Part shown: piece by piece, positions 1 to 12,200 of the stretch
How positions within the stretch are numbered: position 1 is the stretch's first letter
Layout: every line of letters begins with the position of its first letter
Assembly: GCF_014356525.2 (NCBI RefSeq)
Contig: NC_052505.1
Span: forward strand, 6,906,671-6,970,670
Length of the DNA: 64,000 nt
From: Nilaparvata lugens
Taxonomy: Eukaryota; Arthropoda; Insecta; Hemiptera; Delphacidae
Direction: 5' to 3'
Position numbers and translations under genes: made by a program
Notes under the pieces: model-generated
The model's database searches: none
What the model saw: the letters and a program-made list of their open reading frames with translations, nothing else
What the model was told of the DNA's origin: nothing

Positions 1-368
1 TTACACATAATTTATCCTAGATACAGAACTTGCAGTTAATCAAATTATTAGGAAGCATTTTTGAAGTTAAATTCAAAGTATAAGGTATTATTCAAAGCAT
101 TTGACTGCAGAATAAAGAACAAAGAGTTTGAATTTTGTTCAGCTAATTAAAATGTTCTTTTAATGTCATATAATTATGAGCTTCCATAGATCATATTACT
201 GTATTTTTAATTGTAACAATTCATTTACTTGATAAAGCTTGTAATTTAGTTAGTAGGCAGCTCAAGTTAAGTTGATGCTGGTTAAATAGAATATAGTTTA
301 TCATTATTTAGGTTATGCAAATTAGAAATAATAATGATTTGTGATAAAAATTATTTTAGATTTGCGAT

Positions 369-592
369 TCTATAGTGTGGTCCACGTTATAATGGCAGTG
401 AATAAAGATAGAAGGATAGCGATACCGATTCTCTGCATTGATTAATTATATTTCTACACTGTCAAAAACATAATTGTCATCGTTGTGGACCTAGAAAATG
501 ATAGTATCACCGGCTTTGTCGAATGATAGACAAGGATAGCAAAACTAAAGTTGATCAAATACTGTCATTATAACGTGGACCTCACTATAGTT
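369..592. repeat. MITE-like inverted-repeat element with CTATAGTG ends
   Basis: The ends are inverted copies of CTATAGTG(A/T)GGTCCACGTT followed by ATAATGNCAGT. Similar ends recur near 22755-22785 and 46108-46155, and related right-hand halves near 37853-37920 and 48745-48840, so this is a dispersed family. No coding capacity is visible in the roughly 225-base body. Confidence 0.6.
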
Positions 593-896
593 GTTATACT
601 GTAATCGTTGATTTATATGTTGACTATAAGTTGATTTATAAACTGTGAAAAACACCTTCATAAGGAATGTTACGTTCTTTTGAATATTAATATAACTTCT
701 AATAAATTCTCAAGTATTTGCAATTGATTAAAACTATAAAACAAATAAGAAAATAATATATTCATTCGACACTTTACAAAAAAAAAAATTTAACATAGTT
801 CACTAGTCGTGGCTAATGAGGAACCTTCTATTATATGAAAACAGCAAGAATAATTTTTTTCAAACTCGTTAAAAATGTCTAAAGTTGAACTATATA

Positions 897-1047
897 CAGA
901 GTTGGTGAAAATTATGGAAACAGCTTCATATTTTTCTTTTACAAGGTTAACTTTACAGCAGGTTTCATTGGGAATCCTATCAAACCTAGTCAAAACATCT
1001 TGTAAAAGGAGTATCAAGTTTCCATAATTTTTACCAACTCCGTATAT
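897..1047. repeat. Short palindromic element (about 26-base inverted ends)
   Basis: The segment at 897-922 reading ACAGAGTTGGTGAAAATTAT is repeated in inverted form at about 1019-1047 with few mismatches. The intervening 100 bases are unique in this window. The structure fits a small MITE. Confidence 0.5.
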
Positions 1048-1244
1048 CTGTCTTGTCTGTCTTGAAAGCGTATAATTTATAATAGGCAAGCACGTATACA
1101 AATAAGAAGCAAAATATAAAACTGTATGTATACACATCACCAGTGTATAATATGCTTTCATATGCTTTTCGGTGTGATCACTGAAAGTAGTAAATACGTT
1201 ACATTATAATATTTGTATTCTTGTTTTATTATTTTATTAATTTT

Positions 1245-1710
1245 AAAGGGTACTATAATTCTATTTTATAAATACAAGAAAGTAGCCCTGAATTCATACA
1301 TTAAAAAAATGCTTTCAGTATATTCTGGTTAAAATTCCAATATTAAAATATTTGGGAGAATTGATTCAAATTGACTTTGATTTCTTTAGAAATCATATTT
1401 GAAACGCAGTAATTCTAGTTTAAATTTCGAAATGTTTTATTTTTTATTTTAAACATTCAAATTTCATTTAGTTAACAGAAAAATATTGTGTTCAGCTCCA
1501 TCCCATCCTTGAAAGGATTTTTTTTAATCATAATTTTCCTTTTCAATGGGCATTTTCAAATGTTTGAAAATATCAATTATTTTATAAAATAGAATTATAG
1601 TACCATTTGAAATTAATAAAAAAATAGAATATGAAAAAAACTTATAACAAAGGGTACTATAATTATATTTTATAAATACAAGAAAGTAGTCCTGAATTCA
1701 TACATTTTAA
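1245..1710. repeat. Cluster of direct and inverted 55-60-base repeats
   Basis: GGGTACTATAATT plus about 45 following bases occurs at about 1248-1305 and again at about 1652-1708 in the same orientation. A partial inverted copy lies at about 1580-1630. The arrangement looks like local duplication and folding-back of a small repeat. It contains no gene. Confidence 0.5.
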
Positions 1711-2099
1711 GATCAATTATTATATTTGATAATAATAGAAACTTAAAATTATCATGTATTGCAGATAATAGCGCATCAGGGAAGCCAACAAAGACTGATT
1801 ATTTTAAATAATGTAGTAAACTTATAACATGTATGGAATATACAAGTAACTTATCCATTGATTAATTTATTCTTTTAAGCACTATTAGAATAATAATTTA
1901 TTAAAAAGTTTATCTTCTCGATAGTTTCCGTATACGGTAAATTTGTTAATCAGTTGTTGAATTTGTGAAAGTTTATTAAAGTTGAATATATGTTCTGTTA
2001 GTGAATGCTGTTTATTTTTAAAGTTGATAGCTCCATTTTTCAACATTCCCTTATGATGGTAATTAATGAGAAATTACATTTATTCAAATGCTAATGAAT

Positions 2100-2480
2100 G
2101 AATAATTATTATTAAACGAAAATTCAAATTAATTGCTGTAAATTTTCATTTAAAATTTAATGAATTAAATTATTAATTCATTAGCATTTGAATAAATGCA
2201 ATATCTCATTAGTTTCCATCTGTAGACTGGTTGGCCGCTATGGCTTCGTATAAAATGAGTGTTGCTATCCAGAGATTGTCAGTTTGTGTAAGGGTAAGCA
2301 TTCCTGGCTAGCAATTAGGAGGTACCGAGTTCGATTCCCAGAATGGCAAATGATTTTTGGATAGTAGCTCATCGACTTTCCATCTAGCTGTTAACCCTGT
2401 TGTCAATATTTGTAGTAGCAGAAGTCTTCGGGGTGATTTACAGCATTTAATTTGGATTTTCGTTTAATAATTATCATTTT
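2100..2480 (+). repeat. tRNA-headed element with inverted ends
   Basis: The segment has a Pol III-like internal promoter: an A-box-like TGTGTAAGGGTAAGC near 2285 and a B-box-like GAGTTCGATTCCC near 2329. A tail conserved with 5503-5984 follows, ending in GGATTTTCGTTTAATAATTA near 2455. Unusually, the reverse complement of that tail lies upstream at about 2104-2140, so the whole unit is bounded by inverted repeats. A deleted copy is at about 16955-17090. It looks like a tRNA-derived SINE fused with, or captured by, inverted-repeat ends. Confidence 0.55.
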
Positions 2481-2956
2481 CTTATGAGTTAGTTATAACC
2501 GAAAGTGTGAAGTAACACAATATAATATAATAAATCGTCACAGCATAGGAATCATAAACAATAGATATCAAAGTATTTTAATTCTTAGGAACGCATTTAT
2601 TCAAATAAAATAACATCAATCATGTTTTACAATTCAACAAAACAGTTTTGCTCGTGGCAAGAAGCGAACATCAATTAAAAAAAATATTCTCATAACCATT
2701 GAACACATCATAATAATTGTACAAATAAATGGAATTATGGAGGATTTTTCAACATTATTATGTAGGCTAGCGAGCATACTAGATATGATTAATACAGGCA
2801 GATAATAATCATGGCAGTGTATTATACCCCTGTATCACAAGTTCAACAAGCAAGCAACTTATTTTATATAAAGAGGAATACAAACTTTACAGTTAAGTCT
2901 TGAAATATTTCAATATAGGAAAAAGCTAGCAGACTAGATTAGTTATAGGAATACAG

Positions 2957-2962
2957 TTTATT
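2957..2962 (-). promoter_or_regulatory. Candidate FIBP polyadenylation signal AATAAA
   Basis: An AATAAA hexamer on the minus strand lies about 220 bases beyond the FIBP stop codon. In this AT-rich DNA the hexamer is common by chance, so only its position supports it. Confidence 0.3.
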
Positions 2963-3180
2963 GATTAAAAATAAATTACTCTATTTTCCATACATATATG
3001 CATACATTTCTTGGTTATTTGTACTGATTTCCAATAAATTAAATGATTGGCAATTCAATAACTAATTCGGATCAATTAAATTGGGTAATAATATAAATAC
3101 TTTCAATTACCGTAAATAAAATGATAATCAATATGTTTAAATACCTTGTTTGACAAATTTTGGAGGAAAGTAGATATTTA

Positions 3181-3259
3181 TCATGAATGAAATATTTTCA
3201 GTAAACACGAGGAGATAACACTCATGTATCGATCAAACGCCATTTTACTTTCAATATCC
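3181..3259 (-). CDS. FIBP: FIBP exon 5 (terminal, 79 nt)
   Basis: A TTTTTCAG acceptor precedes GGATATTG. The first G completes the AAG codon split from exon 4. The 26 codons include FDRYM and SSCLLKIFHS and end at TGA 3183-3181, matching the C-terminal block of FIBP proteins (a DRYM...CLLRLY pattern in human). Confidence 0.88.
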
Positions 3260-6200
3260 CTGAAAAATACAAGCAAAACATAAACAATATTTTAAGGGCT
3301 AATCGTACTTATTAAACTAATGGAAAAAGTTTTTAATAATTTTCCGGGAATTGCTTTGTTACAGGGACATATTAATGGTTGATATTTTTTTTTTAAATTT
3401 CACTAAATTAGTTATAAATTCAATTCTACCTTTTTCTATATGCAATTCTACCTATTGACAGTTTCGGGTCTGAAATAGTTGTGTTTGTGTAAGAACTTCG
3501 TATAACTTGCACAATAATATAGAATGAATTAAAATACATGTTAGTGATACAATGGATTGAAAAGATTTTAATGCTAATAGGCTACATTGTTAAAAAAGGA
3601 ATAGCTAACATTAATTTTTGAGTAATAAACCAATAGGCCTATTCTGAGTTAGAAATCAAGAGCATTATTTGCCATAAGTCTTTTCGAAATACATGGAAAT
3701 TGTACATTGTAATGTACAGGAGTATGTCTATTGCCCCCTGTGGGTGGCCGGGCGCCGGGTGCCCTAGAGGCAGTTTGGCGTCCCCTCTCTCAGCGGAAGG
3801 ACCTACAAAGAGGCCAGGAGTGGAACTAACGTAGGTCACGATTTTGTGGGTGGAGAGGTCAAAACTCACCACTGCTCAAAGAAGGGCGGCCATTTAGGCA
3901 AAACTTCTTGGGAGAGGTGAGGCTTTTGACCCTGCGAAGTTTCGGAGGGGCAAAAAGAAAAAACCCAAGAGAACAGTGATAGGTGTAAAACCAGGCACAA
4001 ATGTGGGTCAAGATACTGAGTCGAGGGTGGCCGGGCGCCCTAGAGGCAACTTGACCGCACCTTCCTCAGCGGAAGGACCTACAAAGAAGGCAAGGAGTGA
4101 AACTCACGTAGATCACTAGTACTAATCAGTGTGAAGAGACTGCCAAGCATATCACACTGGATTGCAACCAGGTGATGAATGGAATGTTAGTATAGGAAAA
4201 AACTCCTGGTTCTTGTAATAGGTTTGCCTAACTAACATACTACTTGGGAACACAATAAGCTTCGGTTGACTGTGGGGTTCTTTGAACCTTTGGAACCTTG
4301 AATCCGTCCCTTCAAAAACAATAAACAATGTTGTATATTAAATGAATAGGCTATGTAGACTATAAATTACATTCTTAGAAATAATTTTTTGCCAAAACAT
4401 ATAATTTTCAGAATTTAAAAAAACGAAAGTTTTGCAATTATATCAGCTACTATTCATTTAAAGTTAAAGTTCATTATTTTTGTCCTAATTACTCCAAGTG
4501 AAATGTGGATGGCTATAGAACTAACGCCCAGTTGCAGAGTCGTTACATAAAATCAAACATGTATTTTTTCTTTAAAGCTACTCTTCAATATAAATAAAAA
4601 ATTAGAAATCTAAGTACTCATGTCACACTTGACAGGAAATTTTCAGAATTGCAAAGTTCAGAAATAAACAAACCAAGGATATTAAACAGAATAATTATGT
4701 GACAAACACCACAGGAACGTTGTTAACCTCAGATAGCGATATCAATGGAAGATAGCATGAGAATCACAACCACCTACTAAATGAAGAATTCGCACGGGAG
4801 CCACTACCTAGCCTACCTTCTGTGCATGGCCCTATAAGAGCAGTTGCATTGGAAGAGGTGAGGGCTGCCCGTGACAAAATGAAAAACGGCAAAGCAACAG
4901 GACCTGATGAAGTGCCTTCAGAACTCCACAAAATATGCAGAGAATCAAGTACATTGTGGCTTACAAACCTCTTCAACCATATACTTATAAAAGGTGAAAT
5001 GCCTGATGAATGGAGCCAGAGCAACTTAGTTCCATTTTACAAGTACAAGGGCGATGTGGCAGACTGTGACAATTACCGTGCAATCAAGCTAACATCACAT
5101 GCCCTAAAGATATGGAAAAGTGTGTTTTCTGGAAGACTCAAAGACTTAAATATGGTTACACCTAATCAATGCGGCTTCACTAGTGGGGTAGGCACAATAG
5201 ATGCTATACACACCATAAAAATCTTTATGGAAAAATACAAAGCACTAAAAAAGACCTTCATTACTGAAGGTTTTTACTGGGTACTTTTACCGGGAGTGAT
5301 CTGTGATGTAAAGATGCCCGTCCAGGTAAACGGGAACATGAATAAGAGAGCAATTAGGCCAGTTTTAATGTACGGATCTGAATGTTGGGCTAAGCGAAAG
5401 TCAGATGAACAACAAACCCATGTTACAGAGATGAAGATGCTCCGGTGGTCGGGAGGTGTAATTCTGAAAGACAAAGTCAGGAATGAACACCTATGAGGAA
5501 CATTAATTTTTGGATAGTAGTTCTCATCGAATTTCCATCTAGCTGTTAACCCTGTTGTCAATGTCTGCAGTAGCAGAAGTCTTCGGGGTGATTTGCAGCA
5601 TTTATTTAGGATTTTCGTGAAATAATAATTATATATTAATTAGCATTTGAATAAATGCATTCTCTATTTAATTCCATCTGTAACTGGTTGGCCGCTATGG
5701 CTTCGTATAAAATTAGCGCTGCTATTCAGAGATTGTCAGTTTGGTGTAAGGGTAAGCATTCCTGACTAGCAATTGGGAGGTACCGGGTTCGATTCCCGGG
5801 CTGGCAACTAATTTTTGGATAGTAGTTCTCATCGAATTTCCATCTAGCTGTTAACCCTGTTGTCAATGTCTGCAGTAGCAGAAGTCTTCGGGGTGATTTG
5901 CAGCATTTATTTAGGATTTTCGTTAAATAATAATTATATATTAATTAGCATTTGAATAAATGCATTCTCTATTTAATTCCATCAGGAACATTTAAAGTGG
6001 CAAATATAACCGTTAAGTTGAAGGAAAATCGTTTGCGTTGGTACGGGTACGTTATGAGACGTAAATGGGATCACATGACTAGACTAGTTATGGAAATTGA
6101 ACAACCTAGGAGACGCCCTGGTGACCGCTGACAACCTGGATGGATACCATCTCCAAGGATATGAGGACGACGGAAATAGAGCCTGACTAAATTCAACAAC

Positions 6201-9200
6201 ACTCAGAATGACGGAAAAGGATTAGCAAAGGAAAAGGATTAGCAAAGGAAAAGGATTAGCAAAGGAAAATGATTATTAGGAGTGCCGACCCCAAGAGAAA
6301 TGGGACATTGGTTGGGGAGAAGAATTATTTCAAAAATAAAGCAATTTATAACCATGTATTGAGAAATTTGAATTATGTTCAAAAAAGTATCAAAGTTATT
6401 TACATCTGTGAAGTTGGCCTCTCAATGGAAATGTTATAAATCGTTAGTTTAGGTTTGTTTTGACAAATGTGACGTTTGTTTAGGTTTCTGATTACAAAAT
6501 TAGTTTCAAATTTTCCGTGCAAACTTCACACCAGCCCGGAAATTTTCATTAAATTAGTTGAAAATAGTCTATATCGTTACTTTAGGTTTGTTTTGACAAA
6601 TTTGACGTTTGTTTAGATTTCTAAATACCTAATTTGGAAATTTCAAATTTTCCGGGCCAACTTCACACCAGCCCAGAATTTTCATAAAATTAGTTGAAAA
6701 TAGTCTAGATCGTTAGTTTAGTGTTAGTTTAGGTTTGTTTTGACAAATTTGACTTTTGTTTGGGTTTAGATACCAAATTTGGAAGTTTCAATTTACGTCC
6801 TGGCCGCTTCACACCCCAGCCACAGACCAAAACTCAATGGAATAGGTTTAAAACTGTGTAGATCGTAAGTTTAGCCAAAGTTTAGATTTGTTTTGACAAA
6901 TTTGAGGTTTGTTTAAGTTTCCAGATACCAGCTTCACACCCCAGCCACAGACCTCAATACTCAATGGAATGGGTTAAAAACTGTGTAGATCGTTAGTTTA
7001 GCTCGAGTTTAGATTTATTTTGACAAATTTTAGGTTCGTTTAGGTTTCTAGATACCAAATTTGGAAGTTTAAAATTTTCGTCCGGGCCACCATCACACCC
7101 CAGCCACAGACCACAATTCTCAATGGAATGGGATAAAAACTGTGTAGATCGTTAGTTTAGCTCGAGTTTAGATTTGTTTTGACAAATTTGAGGTTTGTTT
7201 AGGTTACTAGATACCAAATTTGAATGTTTCAAATTTTCGTCCGGGCCAACTTCACACCCCAGCTACAGACCGCAATTCTCAATGGAAAGGGTTAAAAACT
7301 GTGTAGATCTTTAGTTTACCTCAAGTTTAGATTTGTTTTGACAACTTTGAAGTTTGTTTAGGTTTCTAGATACCAAATTTTAAGTTTCAAATTTTCGTCC
7401 GGGCCAGCTTCACACCCCAGCCACAGACCACAATTCTTAATGGAATGGATTAAAAACAGTGTAGATCGATTGTTTTGACGAATTTGACAAAGTTCACTAG
7501 GCTATAATGTATATAGCTATAATTTCATAAAGTAAATTTCTCAATACAATAATCATTTAACGTTTATTGTATATTACATTACACATCAATATTTTATACC
7601 TGGTATAAAATTAATCAAAAGATTAAGATAGTAGTTTGTTTATTCTGTCTGAATTCATTGTGATTATGGTATAGGAACAAGTATTAGAGCGAGCATAGCT
7701 CCCTTCCACAGAGATGTCTTGATGTTCAATGTTTAGAATTGAAGTACTTCATTCTTATCTTTAAATAGTAAAGAAATATCAAAACATAATCTAGATTCAC
7801 GAAGAGCTTAAATATAGTATAATTATGTAATATCAATAGAGTATTGATATTATATTTATGAATAAATTAATAGTAGCCCAATAAGTAATGAAAATGGTTG
7901 ATTTGCTTTACATCTTATCTGCTAAACAGAATATTCTTAGTATTGTAGAATATCACTGGTATGGAATACTATAGCACTCCAAGAAGATCAGAATTTCAAA
8001 CCATGAAAACTTTCTCAAATGTGAAAAACTCTTGCCAAATATGATAATAAATTCAAATTCAAAATTCAAAATGTTTTTATTGCCGTGAACAAATAGATGT
8101 ATTGACAAAGTCATCAGGTAAACATATACATTATACATACATTTCACGTAGGTACTCAAAACAGAGAAATACTATCACAGCCAACAGTCCCGCGTACTTA
8201 GTATCTTCACAGTTATATACAGTCATATTTCTAATTGGCAATAACAATATTATAATAGAGGTCAAATATTAACATGAAATATCAGCTGCCAACATCTCCT
8301 CAATCGAATAAAAAGCCCTATTTTTGAATAGTTTGGAAATTGCGTACCTGAACGATCTAGAGTTTAAATCACGGATACTTTCAGGCAGTTTATTAAAAAA
8401 TTTTATACCGATATATACATACATATTTTGTGTTTTGGAAAGTCGTACCCGTCCGGTATTTATTTGTTTACGCTCTCTTGTAAAGTGCTGATGTACATCG
8501 CATCTTAGATCGAATTGCCTCAGATTATCTTTGACAAATGTCAGAGCTTGCAGCATAAATATACAGGGCAGAGTCAATATGCCGTTATTTTTAAAGAATG
8601 GCCTGCAGGAATCCATTCTACCAAGATTAAAAATGGTTCGCAGAGCTCTTTTCTGACACAAAAATACGTCACTGGCACCACTTGAATTGCCCCACAATAG
8701 GGTGCCATACTGTAAATGAGAGTGGAAAAGAGCAAAATATGCCATCAACGTTAAACCAGCACTAGTATACAATTTCAACCTCTTCAATAAAAATATTACT
8801 CTGGATAGGCGACTGCAAAGAGCTTCAGTGTGGGTACTCCAAGTGAGTTTGGAATCAAGGTTAATCCCTAGTAGTTTTACTGATCTTTTTTCACAATTTC
8901 TACTCAAACCAAACAATATAGATTCTGTTTTGCTCTCGTTCACCATAAGCTTATTTGCAGAGAACCAAATATTGGCTCTGTTGGTCATAAATGTTGTGAT
9001 CATTTTATTTATTGCAGAAGACTTATTTGAACACAGAAGCGTCGTGTCGTCTGCATAGAGAACAGTTTTATAAGGGATGTATGAGGGTAGATCATTCATA
9101 TATACTATAAACAATAATAGCAGTAGCAATAAAACTACAACTAGAACATTTATAAGTAACTATACAAACTGTCAAATATACATTGGAGTATTACTTAACA

Positions 9201-12200
9201 AATTCAAAATTTATTGAATATGTGCCAATACATTGTTGATACAGGGCTGCCGTTTGCTATTCTAATGAATTGAACATCTTTCATAATCCATTACAGCATT
9301 TATTTGAAAATGAAGATTGTAAAGTTCACAAAGATGTTATGCATTATCGAATATTCATATACGGTAATAATACTAATTATTCAACATTAATAATCAGATA
9401 ATACTATTTTTCAACATTTTTAATATATACATAGAGAAATAAATAAGATTTATACAAAAATATACAAAATTTTATCATTTTCAAATGGTACTAGAGTTGC
9501 TTATTGCATTAGTATCAGAAAAATGTGTTTCACTACCACCTAATATAATTAATGGTATTGTTTTAAATTCATGTCAACATTAATAATCAGATAATACTAT
9601 TTTTAAAATTTGTATAAAAAATAGAATATATAGGAAAATAAATAAGATTTAAACAAAAATATAGGAAAATTAATAATTTTCAAAGGGTACTGGAGTTGCT
9701 TATTGCATTAGTATTAGAGAAATGTGTGTCACTACCACTTAATATATTATATATATATATTTATTCAGTATTGGAATACAAAGTAGTGAGGAACTAATAG
9801 TAAGTAGGATTCAGATTTAAGTAGTATTCTTTTTAAATAAGGTGATTTATAGGTAGAAAATAGTACCTCGGTTTAGTATCATTGTACTAGGTGATGCTTA
9901 GGGTAATAGACATAGTTTCGATTTTTTGGAATTTTTGTATTATCTGTTGTAGCATAAATTTGTATTAATTTGATATATATTATATAGTGAGGTAGCATTT
10001 TGTAAACCTTGAATATTGTTATATTATTGAAAATGTATGAAAAAATAATATGTAATGTTCCTGAATTTATGAATAAACTCCTCTGGATGTGTCGTCCAAC
10101 ATCCAGAGAAATTATTAATATAATTAATGGCATTAGCTTAAAATTCATGTCAACATAATTAATCAGATAAAACTATTTTTCAACATTTTGTAATATGTAT
10201 ATATAGAAAAATATATAATATTCATACAAAAATATGCAAGAGTAAAAAAATTCCGAAGTGTACTGGGGTTATTCATTGCATTATTATCAGAGAAATGTGT
10301 GTCACTACCACTTGATATAATTAATGGGATTAACTTGAATTCATGACAACATAATCAGATAATACTATTTTTTACATTTTTAATATGTACATATAGAAAA
10401 ATAAATAAGATTTACCTATACAAGAATATACAAAAATATAATAATTTGGAAGGATGCTGGGGTTGTTCATTGCATTATTATCAGAGCAATTTGTGTCACT
10501 ACCACTTAATATAATTAATGGTATTCACTTAAATTCATGTCAACATTAATAATCAGATAATATTATTTTTTACATTTGTAATATGTATGAACATAGAAAA
10601 ATAAATAAGATTTATACAAAAATATACAAAAGTAAAATAATATCAAAGGGTGCTGGGGTTATTTATTGCGTTAGCATTAGAGAAATGTATGTCACTACCA
10701 CTCACTCCCGAATTCAATACATTACTTTTTTATAAGTTTGATTTCCAATACAATGCACATAAAACATCTTTATAGTCTTTACCATGACCTTATCAAAACA
10801 CATAAACGCATAAACTATTTTTAAGTTAGCTTACTGTACTGGCAAAGTCAAGGAGTACTTGAGTCAAAGAGAACTATGCTAAGACGAAAGTCTACCTAAT
10901 AGCAAAGTGTAATAGACAAGATTAGAGAGTTATAATATATAATAGTTTGTATATTATTGATTATCACATCAAAGAAATTCTAATGATCAAAAAATACAAT
11001 AGAACTTCGATAATTCGTAGTAGGGTAGTTCTTCCCCTGACAGAGTAATATATACCGTAACTTGAAACAGTGGGGTAAATTGAAACATTTGGAAATAATT
11101 ATCTATTATTGCTTGGTACTGACAGCACTGCAATAGTTATTTGTGCAACTAGTGCGCAAAGTGACAGTTTGCTGCACCGAAAGAAACGTTTACGCCCGAG
11201 CCGTAGGCGAGGGCGGAATGGTTTCTTGAGTGCAGCAGAGGAACTTTGCGCACGTATTTCACATTAAGTTTTTCCTACAGTTACCATTGAATATGAAAAG
11301 TGGGTAATTATGGGTAAAATTGCCTGAAATGCATCAAATGTTTTTCTGTGTAATTTTATTATTGATAAAAACCTTGATCCTAAAATCCTAAAGTCCTCGT
11401 TGTCCTTGGTTATAATATATAATGAATAATAATTAGCGCGTTGTGCTTCGTTGCACCTCTGCTCACTATAGCAGCCCAGTCACTGTTACCAACTTCATTT
11501 TGATTTTGCTGCACTGTTGCTCCATATAACCTACCAAGTATTTTGCGTTGCCATGTTGCAAATCTGGAGTGCAGAAAAATTTTTCCCGCACTAGAGCGGA
11601 AAAGTGATTCTTTGCGTTCTGTAATCAGTGCAGCAATGGACACTTTTCAACGTAACTGTAGGAAAACGATATTTTGTAAGTAAGACCGCTTGGTGTACAC
11701 TTTGTATGATTGACAATATCTTATGAAATTAATAATTAATATAAAAGGAAAGCATTCTTTATTTATTTCACAAAACCCCAGTGTTTTTTTTTTACTATTC
11801 CTGGCAAAATTCAAATTCAAATTCAAATTCAAATTCTTTATTTGCCATAATACAATACAATTTTTTCAAAACAAAAACACAATTAAAAACTTAATTTAAA
11901 CATTAACATGAAATAAATAATAATTCTTCTCAAAATTAGCTTATAGGCGTTGCCAGCAAAACCAGAGGTTTGTGTGCTGCAACGAGTATCAATCTTAGAA
12001 ATCTTAACTTACAAAATTAATAAACCATTTAATCGATATATCAATATTGAAAAAAAAAATAAATAAAATGAAAATAAATAATAAACAAAAGGAGTGCTTT
12101 ATTACAGAGATGGCTATAGGAAAAAACACCTGAATTAAAACTAAAAATCTATATGGAGGTGACAAAAGATAAGGAGATCAATTATGAAAGAGGTGAGATT

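Larger units (their letters stand above)
1..3180. other. Non-coding flank downstream of FIBP
   Basis: AT-rich sequence beyond the FIBP stop codon, with no convincing host exon on either strand. It holds an inverted-repeat element near 369-592, a short palindromic element near 897-1047, direct and inverted copies of a 55-60-base segment between 1245 and 1710, and a tRNA-headed element near 2100-2480, all listed separately. The open frame at 790-1161 on the minus strand runs through the palindrome and has no family resemblance that I can see. I treat it as a chance ORF. Confidence 0.5.
9387..10715. repeat. About 190-base tandem satellite, at least five units
   Basis: The units share AATCAGATAATACTATTTTT, AAATAAATAAGATTTATAC, GTGTCACTACCACTTAATAT and ATTAATGGNATT. 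Unit starts lie near 9387, 9579, 10156, 10345 and 10543, so the period is about 189-198 bases. A LINE 3' end is inserted between units two and three. There is no coding content. It lies in the interior of the foldback element. Confidence 0.75.

Noticed and set aside
790..1161. 123-codon minus-strand ORF
   Set aside because: It spans a palindromic repeat, has no recognisable domain and no neighbours that suggest a gene.
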